From Glandiceps talaboti (Eukaryota > Hemichordata > Enteropneusta > Spengelidae), in contig NC_135549.1 in NCBI RefSeq assembly GCF_964340395.1, forward strand, positions 10,139,342 through 10,203,341: a DNA stretch of 64,000 bases. Direction: 5' to 3'. The notes below the pieces were generated by a model. That model had not been told where the DNA came from and made no database searches. It was given only the letters and a program-made list of their open reading frames with translations. Numbering within the stretch: position 1 is the stretch's first letter; each line of letters starts with the position of its first letter. Positions 42,527 through 56,098 of the stretch are shown piece by piece. The translations under genes were made by a program, and so were the position numbers.

Positions 42527-45500
42527 TCATCAATTCAAATGAAACGTTGATACACATCTTACTTTGATTTTAATGAGTCGATCACATGATTAATGAAATT
42601 TACCAATTAAGGGGTATGCCATACATATATGTATAGTAGCTCAGTACTTTGAATCCTGATGTTTTTACAAGGTCATAGTATAGCATTGTGTGTTGTTCTT
42701 CATTTGAATAGCGGTTACTTATATATAACTTAGTTATAGAATGTATTGGCTGTTGTAAATCATCTTACTCTAATTTAAATACTCCAAGCTCAAATTATCT
42801 TATTCTAAGTCATCCTTATACACGAATTTGTGTTTAATTGATTATTTTTTATCAGCCTCGAAATAGAATAACTCAATCAAAGGCCAACCAGCATCTCATC
42901 ATTCATCTCAACATTGTTATTGGTTATTTCAACATACCAGTGCACTCTCTGTGTTAAGTTAATTGTGTAGAATCAGATTTAATTCTAACTTTCAGCACCG
43001 TGTTTACATTGATATACATCATTGATGAATTGATGCATGTTGCATCATTTCGCCGAATCCATGTAAGCCGCCAACATTAAATTGTAGTCGTGTGAGATCT
43101 TTGCCAAATCGTTTTTGTTCTTATATATCTTCAATCTATGTTAACAAATCTCTTGGGTTTTGTCTTGTCATATTCAATTTTCTTTTCCACAATCAGGTTA
43201 TATATGTACATTAATGCATACTAATATAAACGACCTTCCAAAAGTTGACTTTTTTCCCCTCTACGCCACCCAAATATCTTATACAGTTAAAATTTCAACA
43301 TGTGAATAGTTGGTACATCAGTAACCCAGTCGTAAATTAGACATATTTCTATGACGTCATAAAGGCCACGTGAAGAGCTATTTGACAAATTTGACAGGAA
43401 GGCTCAATATCTTCTTTGAGTGACATAAATTGTCAACAGAATAGTCTGTCACGTTTATGACAGTGTCTTTGATTGCCAATCATGACATACGGATATGTAA
43501 TTATGGCACTGGGATACGCAATCATGATAGTGAAATATACATACATGACAACAGGATACTATAAAAATGTAAATACATACGAATATATGGTTAAATACGT
43601 CCATGCTAAAAGGTGGAAGTCAATTTTAAAATAGGCCTAACTGGTAAATGGAGGACGACGCTTGTCTAAGTGCAATTACTGGCCAGCCAACATGTCGCCG
43701 GGATAAAACATGAATTTTATTTTAAAACACATAAATGATGGCAAGGAATATGAGCCTTATGTGGCTTCAGTTGATCGACATAAAAAAAAGATTGTGTTTC
43801 ACTTCTTTGGTTAGCATGCCCTGGTTTATGAAGACCAATTTCAATGTGTATTCTGTAGAGACGATGTCAAACTAATCTACACGATTAGTTACACTTGTCA
43901 AATAAAATCTAGTTCCTACTGATGACCCAACGTACATAAATTAAGCACGACTTCATGTGTGCCCATCTAACATGCATAACGTGATATAAAGGGACACCTG
44001 AAACAGCCACACAAATTCAGTTCACGTAGACATCAAACTATACAGCTGTTCAGCCGGTTTAATTTTTCTGATTGTATTTACAATTGAAATCTTCCAGTGT
44101 GATTTCCATCGCAGTTTACCCTTTCGTCCGCTTCATTTGAGACGTGTAATTTGGTGGTCACAATCTGATTTAATAACAAAACTGTGTACGTTCACAGCAT
44201 ATTCAGTTATTGGTGAATCGACGCGTGTATTTCCCACCTGGCAGGCTGAAAGGCATTGCCTAAAGTAAACGCATGTGTATTCAGTTCTTCTGTTGATAAT
44301 ACATTCAACCCACGCTAATCATAGCAAACCTGCAAGATAGCGTGCAGACAACAATGAATGTATACAATGATAAAACATAGGTTACTTCAAGTCTTCTCTA
44401 TTTGTGTGTCTCCACATTTCCTTCTACTTGTCTATGGATGTGCATATCGGTTTTTCACCATTGACTGTTTGCGTAAGACATCCGTCTACAATACCAACCA
44501 GAGGTTCAACCAAAACGCAAAAGTGTTCTCATAGCCTATAGGTTTACTTTTTGTGATAGATTAAATGCAGGCAAAGGGTGAAGTATATCTTGTGATATCT
44601 ACATTTGTAACAGTGTCCTCTCTCACCAAGTTTATTAACTCCATTTTGACCAAACTCATATCATTAATGAAGAGAAACGATGCATCTAAAATCATGCAAA
44701 TTAGACTAATTTGTATGCGCGAATTTCGCTTAAATATACTCGGCTTTAGAAATGACCATAACAGAGAATCCCAAAGTTCATTTAAGTCAACAGTTTCGTT
44801 TAGGTAATGATGATTTTGGAAAAAAACAAGACTTTGTTATTTAGGCGTATTGTGAATTTAATAGAGTAGTCGGGCTATTTTTTCTAAATATAACATACAA
44901 CATTCCGGAGTTTATCGCAAGATCATTACGTGTAGAGTTGGCACAATTGCTTTGATGCTGACAAAATAATTCAATTACAATTTTGTATGAAGTGTTCTTT
45001 ATTAGATTGTATTTACAATTGGACATATTGCAGTTAGATTTTCATTGCTCTTTTTTTAAAAATATAAATCTGGAGAATAGAAATCATTTGTTCTGCATTT
45101 CGCCTAAATTTGCATAAAGTTCACTCCGATGTATGTTATCAAACTATAAATTATATTACTGTACATAACATTTTTGTCCTTGGACCTTGTTCGACAGCTG
45201 CACAGGAATGCACTTGGACGTGATCGTACAAGATATTGAGATTTTATTTTAGCCAAGTTGATATTTAAATCTAATTAATAATTATATAGTTTAATGTTGT
45301 CAACATATTTTCATTGTTTACCAAAGTGGGTTATATATACCCGCCGCCTTTCATCAACATTTGGTGATACACTCATAAATGTTAACAGACGTTAATCGTG
45401 TCAAACTTGAACAAACTGTACATCTAGAAGGTCACCTTGTAGTGTATGATTTTTTTGAATAAAATACATTTACGAAATTACTGAATAAGTTATAAATTAC

Positions 45501-46257
45501 AATTATTCTGTATTTCCAGCTTTGTCTGATATAAGGTTATGTACAAAAAAATGATAACAATGTTGGACGATCCAGCTGAATTACCTTAATGAGAAATCAG
45601 TTACAGGTTTTATGTAAAAACTATTGGTTAATGTTCTTAACATGGCAATCCTTGCGGGCCATACTCGTTACGTGTACTTAGACATGTACGATGCAAACTT
45701 GTCTAATGGTACCCCTGGAAAGTACGATTACGTCTTAGAAGTTTTTTTGTATCAAGATACTTCCCTCAAAAGCTAACTGCAGAGGGTGAAAATGCTTGCC
45801 TAAATTAACAATACTGTTATGTATATTGTAATGATTGAATGACGAAAGACTGTTAATATGTAAATTAATCAATGACAATAGCAACTGTGCATTTCATTAG
45901 AGTGTACAATAATTATTAAGAGTGTACAGTAATCTGACGTCATTTCTTGGAACGAGGTTGTAAACAAAACGCTCAATCACAATCCACATTATTTGCCAAG
46001 AGATATTTCACAGAGTTCGTACATATCACCATCAAAATGATTGATGTGATAACAAATTACAAGGCTTACTATTCACAATTTATTTACTTCATGTTTCCAT
46101 CATTTCCTACTAACCCCTTGTCAAACGCACGAACCCCACCATACTATTACACCGTCCGCCATCTTGTGAACACGTCAATCATATGGTTCTAGGCATGATT
46201 ACTGTGATCACAATCATGAACGAATCATCGAACGCGCCCCAGCTGCTCTCTACATTT
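42527..46257. other. Intergenic, no gene recognised
   Basis: AT-rich. One full CRE palindrome TGACGTCA (43352-43359) lies 7 bp from an E-box CACGTG (43367-43372). No exon or transposon recognised. Confidence 0.4.
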
Positions 46258-46990
46258 CCAATGAAGTAACACTATATATATACAAATAGTCTAATGACGC
46301 AACACTATACATACAAATGAGCCACGGACATAACAATATACATGTAATTTATCTACATAACGTAACACTATATATGCAACGGATCTAATGACGAACACAT
46401 TTCACATAGATGATCAAATAAATTAATACTATAGGCCTACGTACAAATTATCAATGGACATAAATTTATACACGCTATATAAAATTTAATGTACATGTAA
46501 ATGATCTAATAAAGTAGCAATATATATGTGAATGATCAATTGACATAACATTGTGCATGTAAATGATGAAATGACGTAACAATATACATGTAAATGATCA
46601 AATGACTTAATACTGTGCATGTAAATGATCAAATGACGTAACAATATACATGTAAATAATCAAATGACATAACACTGTGCATGTAAATGATCAAATGACG
46701 TAACAATATACATGTAAATGATCAAATGACATAACACTGTGCATGTAAATGATCAAATGACGTAACAATATACATGTAAATGATCAAATGACATAACATT
46801 GCACATGTAAATTATCAAATGACAACAATATACATGTAAATGATCAAATGACATAACACTGTGCATGTAAATGATCAAATGACTTAACACTATATATTTA
46901 AATTATCAAATGACGTAACAATATACATGTATTACACCGTACTATGTAAATGACTCAATATTCCATGCTATGCACATGTAATCTACTCAA
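46258..46990 (+). repeat. 31-bp satellite organised as 62-bp dimers, with TGACGTAA in alternate units
   Basis: The conserved core is CATGTAAATGATCAAATGAC. The following bases alternate: GTAACAATATA in one unit, ATAACACTGTG in the next. This gives a 62-bp dimer repeated about five to six times between about 46540 and 46870, with degenerate monomers on each side. The first type creates TGACGTAAC at every second junction. Confidence 0.92.
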
Positions 46991-48514
46991 TGACGTCATA
47001 ATACTGTAAATATATATTCATTTATTGTCAGAAATGTGTTCAGTAAGTTAATATAAACAATACAGTGCAATGATAAATGAGTACATGTTAGCGTGTAATA
47101 TAACACTCTGCAAGTAGCCATTTCATTTCCGTAATTTTGTCGCAAAATCGTGTCGTTAAATAAGGGAAATGTTACAACATCGAAATAAAACTGTAAATCC
47201 GCATTTCTGTATTATTAATGTGTCAATTTCTTTGTGCACATAACATAAACTTAATGTGGGGTTAACACGCCATTCATTGTTGCAAATGAAAGGCTTTTAT
47301 TCTCCCTTCTATGTTAACAAGTCGTCACTGATTTTGATCAAATTGCCTTAAAATAATGTGTACACATATCAACATGACAGGAACAAATACCAGTTGGCAA
47401 TGGCACAATGCAGATGTTTACAGTATCATACATAATATATTTCCAATGCCCCTTAAGTCTCAAGTGACGTGATTACCACTTACAGGAGAGGTAGCTGTGT
47501 AAGGCGATTTACACATTTTTAGCGGGAAACAGTATACGGTGACCTGGACGACGGGAAAGTTATCTGTAAATATTTCATCTAAGAAGCCGCTATTGAGTCT
47601 AAGCCTTTTATATCCCTTATTTGCCCTCCTGATACTTTCACGACAACTTCAATATTGCGATTGATATCTGTAATTGAACTCAATAAAACGCACTACTGCA
47701 ATACAAAGGGTTTTCCCGACACCAATGGTATATCCTTTGTCTTTTGGCGGAATTTCCCCGCCGGTTCTATTGCCATGGGTAACACTGAAACATAGTCAAT
47801 ATAATGACACTAATTCGATCGATCATAGAGCGTGTTAGCCATATCTATAAAACAAAATCCAATTTGAAATTGTGAATGTATTGACATGGGATGAAGTTAA
47901 GGGTTTGCACACATACACCTATTGCTAAATTTCCTTGTCTAATATTTTGATAAATGATCAAAGTGTAATGAAACCCCGTAACTGACATAACTTCCGGTAG
48001 TTTTATTAGCTTTGCTTTAATTCTTGGATAATTTTCATCTCAAACATTTGTTTCTCATTGTGTAGAAGGGGGTTAAGATCTTTCGATTTGGTAACAGAGG
48101 CTGACATGAATTTTTCTCCACGTGAATAAATTTAGGAAAATTACAAATGCTACTGAAAAAGTATGAGATGATATCAAATGTAGGATTAAGAAAATACTTC
48201 ACCGGCAAATGAATTATCTATCCTGAAATTCGACAAATAATGCATTGTGTCGAAATTCTTGCCTATAGCTACAGCTATTTAAATCGTTACTACGGAGTTG
48301 AACCACAGAAAGTCAACATGATGATGCATGGTATGTGATATATGCAGTTGAATTACTCTACATACTGAGTGTCTTATTGAGCCAAGTTTTCAAAATAATG
48401 GTCATTAAAAATAACGCCAATGGCGCTGTAGCACAACTATACATTTTTTTAAATGTTTACCCACATAATGATCCATGCCAGGTATTAAAGGTGTTCATTT
48501 GCTGAATGATTATC
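46991..48514. other. Intergenic, no gene recognised
   Basis: AT-rich unique-looking DNA; no exon recognised. Confidence 0.45.
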
Positions 48515-48905
48515 CAGTTGATTATCCAACCCGGTTGTTATCTTTGTAATACACATTGCAATATACATGATCATTTGACTGTTGCTATGTGCGTGGTCTT
48601 GTTGCTAAGCACATTTACATACATTTTTTATTGTTTATTCACTTGTCTATTAATCCCTGTTGTTATCTTTGCAAGATATGTGATCATTTGGCTGTTGCTA
48701 TGGGAGTGGTCTTGTTGCTAAGCATATTTGCATACACCTTTTGAATGCATGTTCACTTGTCTAAGAATCCCTGTTGTTATCTTTGTGGAATACTCCACCG
48801 TTTAGCTGTTGCCATGGGCGTGATCATCGTTGTTAGGGATATTTGCAAACAGATTTTGAATGTTTACTCACTTGCCTACCAGATTGATTGTTGTTATTTA
48901 ATCAA
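48515..48905 (+). repeat. 114-125-bp tandem repeat, about three copies
   Basis: GTTGTTATCTTTG starts at 48534, 48659 and 48773, with a decayed fourth start near 48890 (spacings 125, 114, 117). Units share GCTGTTGCTATGGG(A/C)GTGGTC, TTGTTGCTAAGCATATTTGC and TGTTCACTTGTCTA. The unit is larger than the other minisatellites here and may be part of a transposon. Confidence 0.8.
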
Positions 48906-49210
48906 AATATAGAATAGAATAGAATATAACTTTTTTATTGTTCATTTATGGAAATTTTCCTTTCAATTCACCAAAATATAAAAGGCATTAAACTATACAT
49001 ACAAACTATAAATAATTACAGTAACAGAAAGACTAGGACATGTTTTGGTATGCAAAGAGATATTTTCAATACTTTATGATCTGCAATTAAATGATATTGG
49101 ATGGCAACGGAAATCAATCTCGTGTCGATAATCCCATGTGCTAATGCGCTGAATTCCTTAGTAACTTCAGTACAGTATGACCATTTGAATACGTATGCAT
49201 GTATCAAAAT
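48906..49210 (-). mobile_element. Probable 3' tail of a non-LTR retrotransposon, minus orientation
   Basis: AATAGAATAGAATA followed by TAACTTTTTTATTGTTCATT, then TGGAAATTTTCCTTTCAATTCACC, resembles the reverse complement of the 3' end of L2/CR1-type elements, which end in short tandem repeats. No coding part is attached, and the left and right limits are approximate. Confidence 0.4.
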
Positions 49211-50072
49211 ATCTATATTGTATTGCTGTATTCGGGCTCAAGGTGCCTGTTATTAGTCCTCATCACTGAGGTTAATTAATTTCCCTAATGAAGCTCATGG
49301 TAATTCTTGGGCTTTGGAGGTAAATAAAGGAGGGTTGCATTTTACGACTTATTTTTAACTACTTGCTACATCCGCATTGATTTGTGATTTTTGGCATCCC
49401 AGTTGTAATATCAGTAGTTCTGAGCATATCACTCCATGCAATGGTTCAAACACGCTGAGTGTCCAACTAGGAGGTTTTGATGAATAATTGTTTTATATTA
49501 CTCAATCTTGTGGAATATGGCCAGAAGTCGCATGTAGGTTGTACACGTTGTACATCCATAGGTTGATAAACAGAGTGAGGAGTTTTGTTTTTTGCAAATA
49601 TTGTTTTTTGTGGTATCCCTAAAGTCAGCAATAATCACTACTACAATCAGATTTGTCTGACCAAAATGAACCGTTGAGAGTAGGGTCGATAAGGTGCAGT
49701 GCAAATGTGAGATGGATTGACTATTATAATGGTAATTTGGCAACTATACCACTTACATAATACATTATGATGAATCCATTTCGACAAATCAGATAAACAC
49801 TATAATGTTGCCCTGAGTAACAAGGTTAGTAGAACATTCCTAGTTTTGGTCAAGTCGCATTTGTTACGCTTGTTTACAACAAAATATTGACAAGGATGAA
49901 ATGATTTCACATTGGTGTACATGGGCCTTACAGCAGCTTATTAGTTGTACGGTCCCACAGTGCGGGGAGGGGGAGGGGATGAAATGTGGTATTGAGTCAT
50001 GTTGTGGGGAGGGGGAATATGTTGACTTCGCTCCAGACAGGGTCGGTAGTGTGTCTGTCTGGTGTTTAGTAG
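49211..50072. other. Intergenic, no gene recognised
   Basis: Mixed-composition DNA with two G-rich patches near 49965 and 50005. No exon recognised. Confidence 0.4.
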
Positions 50073-51625
50073 GTCATATGGCGTCACGAAGTACTGAACA
50101 AATCGACTAACAAACTCTACCCACGCAAACTGATCTCAACGACGCCCAACAATGGTCCTCTGACAGAAAGTTCTGATATAGCGAACGAATTTAACGACTT
50201 TTTCACAAGCATTGGTCCAAGCCTTGCGTCAAATATTACTTCAGCCACCAAATTCACACAATATCTCGACGGTAACTATCTCAACTCTTTCTTCTTCCAC
50301 CCTGTTTCTGAACAAGATGTTTTAAATGAAATCAAAACTTTAGACCCACGTAAAGCTGTTGGATACGACAATATTCACCCAAGACTTGTCACACATGCTG
50401 CACATATCATCGCTCGTCCTCTTGCACACATCATCAATTGTTCACTGAGCCAAGGAATAGTCCCAAATTCTTTAAAAATAGCCAAAATAATGCCAATTTA
50501 TAAAAAAGGTGAAGCTGACAACGTCAGCAACTATAGACCAATCTCAATTCTCCCTACATTTAGTAAAATTATAGAGTCACTTGTAAATAAACAGTTTATC
50601 AATTATCTTGAAACTAAACATATTCTTTTAGATACACAATTTGGATTCCGAAAAAAATATAACACAAAATTGGCCCTTGCAGACCTGGTCTCTGATATTA
50701 GTGAACAACTAGATAATGGATTCATCACCTTCGGCATTTTCATTGACCTAAAGAAAGCATTTGATACCATAAACCACGACATTTTAATTCATAAATTAGA
50801 ACATTATGGCATAAGAGGCATTCCACTACATTGGTTTAAAAACTACCTCACAAACCGACAGCAATACGTTACCATTGACAATATATCATCCCCTATAAAC
50901 ACATTCAATGTGGCGTCCCACAAGGATCGATTCTTGACCCCATTCATTTCTTAATATACATCAACGACATAGCAAATTCTACCAACTCCTTTCAGTTTCG
51001 ACTTTTCGCAGATGACACTAACTTATTCAAATCTATCGAAGGAAACGAGATTAATCTTACCCACATAAATGTAGATTTTCAGAAGGTGTGTGATTGGTGT
51101 GGAGCGAACAAACTAACGGTCAATGTTGAAAAAACAAATTACATGGTCATCAAAACACCCCGTAAACCTGTGAACATAGAGGGTAGTTTGGGAATAGATG
51201 GAAATGAATTGATCAACGTCTCCTCGACAACGTATCTTGGAGTTTCTCTTGACATCAATTTTAACTGGAAGTCCCACATCCAAAAAGTTGTCAAATATAT
51301 TGCCCCAAAGATCGGACTTATCTCACTACTCCGACACTTTATTCCGAAATCTATTCTTCTGTTATTGTACAACTCCCTAATTCTTCCACATATAAGCTAC
51401 TGTGTCGAAATCTGGGGGAATACTTACACTTCTTTCTTGGAACCAATATATTTACTACAAAAGAAATTTACACGTCTTATCACTTTCTCTGACTTTCGTG
51501 CACACACTGACCAATTCATAAACTTTGTTCATTTCACACCTGCCTCTTTACTTTTGATTTGCTACACAATCACTTTGCCCATGATGTAAACCGCTATTTG
51601 GATACAATTTTGCCTGTATACTAAT
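50073..51625 (+). mobile_element. Truncated, frameshifted non-LTR retrotransposon (reverse transcriptase fragment)
   Basis: The plus strand encodes most of a CR1/L2/Jockey-like reverse transcriptase. Upstream of the first in-frame ATG the frame already reads through SDIANEFNDFFTSIG and KAVGYDNIHPRLV, so the fragment starts near 50073 rather than at an ORF start. Motifs in order: KIMPIYKKGE, NYRPISILPTFSKIIE, TQFGFRKKYNT, FIDLKKAFDTINHDIL (first catalytic Asp at 50745), CGVPQGSIL, then FADDT (catalytic Asp pair at 51011-51016), LTVNVEKTNYM and TTYLGVSLD. A frameshift near 50906-50909 separates the first half from CGVPQGS. A second disruption follows about 51500, where the C-terminal domain degrades. 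The endonuclease domain and 3' tail are absent, so this copy is dead. Confidence 0.9.
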
Positions 51626-51890
51626 TCACATTTTAAGATGACCGACCTGTGATGGCAGTAGTTGGAAACAAACAATGCAATTAAAAGCATTAATGTTATG
51701 GCAGTGGTGGGAAAGAGTTCACGACTTGAGTCCCATTTTTTACTTCTTACATCCTCAAAAAAAGCCATGGTGTTGAACTATTTGGGTATGGGAGATGGTA
51801 ATGTTTTAGAAAAAAGACAAATTGGGGAGGTTAACTTTCTAGATAAAGAAATTGTGGAGACAGTGTTCGATTTCCGGAAATAGTTGTTAC
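51626..51890. other. Short spacer between retrotransposon fragment and minisatellite
   Basis: No exon recognised. The 73-codon plus frame here has no family match I know. Confidence 0.4.
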
Positions 51891-53045
51891 CGCACAGTAC
51901 CTAAAGGTACAGTAGCTGCAAAACAGTGGACCTATACAATGTACCTATAGCTATCACAACCAGACAGTAGCGACCTATACACGTACCTATAGCTATTACA
52001 GCCAGACAGTAGCTATAATACAGACAACCTATACAATGTACCTATAGCATTCACAGCCAGACAGTAGCTGAAAAACAGAGAACCTATACATGTACCTACT
52101 ATTATATCTATCACAGCCAGACAGTAGCTATAAAACAGACAACCTATACAATGTACCTATAGCATTCACAGCCAGACAGTAGCTGAAAAACAGAGAACCT
52201 ATACAATGTACCTATAGCATTCACAGCCAGACAGTAGCTGAAAAACAGAGAACCTATACATGTACCTATAGCATTCACAGCCAGACAGTAGCTGAAAAAC
52301 AGAGAACCTATACAATGTACCTACTATTATATCTATCACAGCCAGACAGTAGCTGAAAAACAGAGAACCTATACATGTACCTATAGCATTCACAGCCAGA
52401 CAGTAGCTGAAAAACAGAGAACCTATACATGTACCTACTATTATATCTATCACAGCCAGACAGTAGCTGAAAAACAGAGAACCTATACATGTACCTACTA
52501 TTATATCTATTACAGACAGACAGTAGCTGTAAAACAGAGAACCTATACATGTACCTAGAGCTATCACAGCTGGACAGTAGCTGTAAAACCTATCCATGTA
52601 CATATACCTATCACAGCCAGACAGTAGCTGTAAACCGATTTACCTATCCATGTACATATAGCTATCACAGCCAGACAGTAGCTACAAAACAATGTACCTG
52701 TCCATGTACCATAGCATTCGCAGCCAGACAGTAACTGTAAAACAGAGAACCTATACATGTACCTATACCTATAGCTATCACAGCCAGACAGTAGTTATAA
52801 AACAATGTACCTACACTATACCTACAGCTATCACAGCCAGACAGTAGCTGTAGAACAGAGAACCTATACATATACCTATAGCTATCACAGCCAGACAGCA
52901 GCTGTAAAACAGAGAACCTATACATGAACCTACAGCTCTCACAGCCAGACAGCAGCTATAAAACAGAGAACCTATACATGTACCTATATAGCTATTACAA
53001 CCAGACAGTAGCTGTAAAACAGTGAACCTATACAAGGTACATATA
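51891..53045 (+). repeat. ~54-bp minisatellite
   Basis: About 21 units such as AGAACCTATACATGTACCTA then TAGCATTCACAGCCAGACAG then TAGCTGAAAAAC. Unit length varies with a CTACTATTATATCT insertion in some copies. The unit is mostly a multiple of three, which keeps several minus-strand frames open (repeats of YRFSVLQLLSGC); these are artefacts. Every unit carries the palindrome TACATGTA or a close variant. Confidence 0.94.
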
Positions 53046-55478
53046 AATCACAATACGTGATTTACTTTAGATCATTATAACGCTACGGACATGATGCGTC
53101 AGCAGCTTAGTTTATACTACCATACGTCTTATACCATATAGTTGTTATACTGTTTTCGGCCTTTAGTTTTACCTTAGTAGTACCCTTTGTCTTGTTGACA
53201 TAACATGTCACTATAAAATGGTCTATCATGTTCTGTCGTAGTTAATAATAACCTGATATAAGATATATAAATCACGCACATTGTCCCATTATTATTCCTA
53301 TAATTAAGTTTAATTCTTAGTGTGGATTAAACTTCATAACGTACAGAGACTCTTTTATCCAAAAGAACAAACTACCCAGTCGTCATCATGGATGTATTAG
53401 TGAGATACTAATACATCCATGAGTACATACAGTTCTGTCAAAACTTTCAACAGAAATTCGTAAATTATGATGACTTTTCACATCTAGATGTCGGTTTAGT
53501 ACTTGTTAGTATTTTCAAAGGTAAAAGTTGGCATTGTGCATTTATATTCTCAATTTTAAGGCGATGCAACAATAGTGAACGTAATCATTCCGTCGTTGTT
53601 TTATATCGTTAAATATTAATATGATTCAGTGTGTTATGTTAGTTTAATTTTATAAGCTTCTGTAATGTGTCGAAACAGAAGCTTAGGTAAAAAATGTATG
53701 GTTCTTTCATATCAGTGTTCACCGTAACCGTTGAAGAAAAACGTCTCTGATTTTAACTCGGAAATTCTTAATACACGAAATAAACAAGGTGGTTTGTCGA
53801 TCTAAACCATGATCAAGAATAGGATATCACATCATTTAAAAATCCATTATTTTGAACAGAAAGCTAATTCATCTTATAACAAAAGCCGATATTTATTAAA
53901 TCGCTATCATTTTCATATTATATTATTATATTATATATTATGTTACAAGATAAGTCGAAATTATTGACAACGAATATTTTATTTATTAAAACAACTTTGT
54001 TTAGTTGTCATTTTTTCAACATTCCAAAATATTTATCTACTTATCTACGATGGTGTAGCAATCTCAAGAATACCAAAAAGGAGATTTCTTTTTTTTTGAA
54101 ATGCTGTAGCAATTTCAAAAGGTTGTTTCCAGGCTATTACCATGATTGTAATATTCTCGGTGTATGTGGGTGGACGTTTCCAGTCACTCAAGGTATGTCT
54201 CCAAATAAACATTACAAAGAAGGGAACTGCTAAGATAGAATTTTGAGGTTTCGTCGCCTAATTTCAATACCGATTTGCATTATTTTTCCCTACTGGTATA
54301 ATGATATTAATTTTAGGACAAGTTCACAATTTATACTTCATAATAATATGGTTCACGACATACACCATGCTTTAGTATGTCATCGTTCAATTCATTGTAA
54401 GCAGATCCTGCAACCATTTCAATGTAATCATGTAAAGTGTGCTATACTTAAGATTTTAAATGAAGATACTTGATAAATTTCGACAAAATCGCCGCTGAGA
54501 CATTAATCCCCGAAATAATCCCAGCAAAGGGAATGAATGTTGACCAGTCTCCACGATAAGCTTAAAATCGTATTACAGGGCATAGCAAACATAGTCGCTC
54601 AGATACAAAGTGACATTTCAAAGCTGACCTCGTAAAATGTACTAACGAAATGATAGTAGAAGGCCAATTATGTGATACTATCGGAAATCGTAAACATTTG
54701 GAATGAGCGAACAAAAAGTCATTACGTATACAACACTTAACAGGGAGGGTCCAACAGAGTAAGAGGTATTTTGGGTTGAACTTGTACTTATTGGTCGGCG
54801 TCTTATACTCAGCTTGTTGAGGCATACATATATATATTGAAAGGTATCGTGTCATGCAAGGTTTGGACCGTCAATTTATCATACATACAGGGTAGTCATA
54901 ACCCCATATATAGCCACATCATTTGACAGACAATTATTCCTCCTAGTAATATGACACATAAATAAAAAAAAATGTTCGTGACGAATATGTTTCCCAGCTA
55001 CAAAATATGCCTAGCTATCATCGTCACAGCAAGCTATTTTGGTGGTTTGTAAACTAACTACCATGCGCTACTTATCGGAAATACAGTTTGACACTTGCTA
55101 AACACTCCTTGGGACAACCACCCAACCAACCAATGATTTACTACCTAAACACTCCTTGGGACAACCAACCAAATACGTATTAAACCACTCTGTCTAATAC
55201 TTTCACAATTCTAGATCTATTGCATATCAACAATGGGTATTGTTAATCCTGGACTATGCTTCATCGCCACCATTACTTAGACAAATCAGCGATTACTGTA
55301 GAAGTTTAAGTATTTGACCAAAATATTGTTCTAGAAATCACTTTGCTTTTAGCGATGGGGCTATTATATCTTGAACAATTCTCCATGTAAACAATAATTT
55401 CCCAACTAGACACCCTAAGTAAAATTGCTATCCATGCCGTTGGATAGTTTGATTGATGACTGCATGGGTTGCTTGGTG
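53046..55478. other. Intergenic, no gene recognised
   Basis: AT-rich; contains the perfect hairpin at 53386-53422. Plus frames at 53940-54233 and 54243-54473 lack splice or family support. Confidence 0.4.
53386..53422. repeat. Perfect 16-bp inverted repeat with 5-base loop
   Basis: TCATGGATGTATTAGT, loop GAGAT, then ACTAATACATCCATGA. All 16 pairs match. Confidence 0.92.
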
Positions 55479-55722
55479 AGTGGATGGATGGTTGGATGGA
55501 TGGATGGGCGGATAGATGGACGGATGGGTGGATGGATGGAGGGATGAATGGATGGAGGGAGGAAGGGATCGATGGATGGTTGGTTGGTTGGTTGGTTGGT
55601 TGGTTGGTTGGTTGGTTGGTTGGTTGGTTGGTTGGTTGGTTGGACAGATGACTGAATGGCTCGCTGGGTGAGTGGATGGATGGATGGATGGATGGATGGA
55701 TGGATGGATGGATGGATGGATC
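55479..55722 (+). repeat. GGAT/GGTT compound microsatellite, block 1
   Basis: GGAT units with variants, then about 16 GGTT units (55577-55641), a unique linker, then about 12 GGAT units (55673-55722). Confidence 0.96.
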
Positions 55723-56098
55723 GTTTGCACTGTCAGTAGCATCATTGGGTGCCAACTTCCTTCTCATGAGTTGTACAACGCTCAAGTAAAGAAAAGATCT
55801 CAGTCAATTGTAAAGGACGATTTCCATCCAGCACGTAATTTATCCCAACTTATGCGCCCAGGCGAGCGGTATCGTTTGATCAAATCGGGTTCTAATCGCA
55901 TATTGTTTAGCTTTTACCCAACTGCGGTCCGCACTCTTACGTGTAATGAATCAATTTAAGGTCTCTGTTAACGCATCAATCTTGTATTAGGAGTCATCTA
56001 AAGAATACTGTTTCGTTAATGTTCATTACACGCAAAGTCAATGCACATTTCATTATATATGTACCAGTATATATATGACAATAAAACACATATCATAT
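55723..56098. other. Unique spacer between two GGAT/GGTT blocks
   Basis: No exon recognised. Confidence 0.4.
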
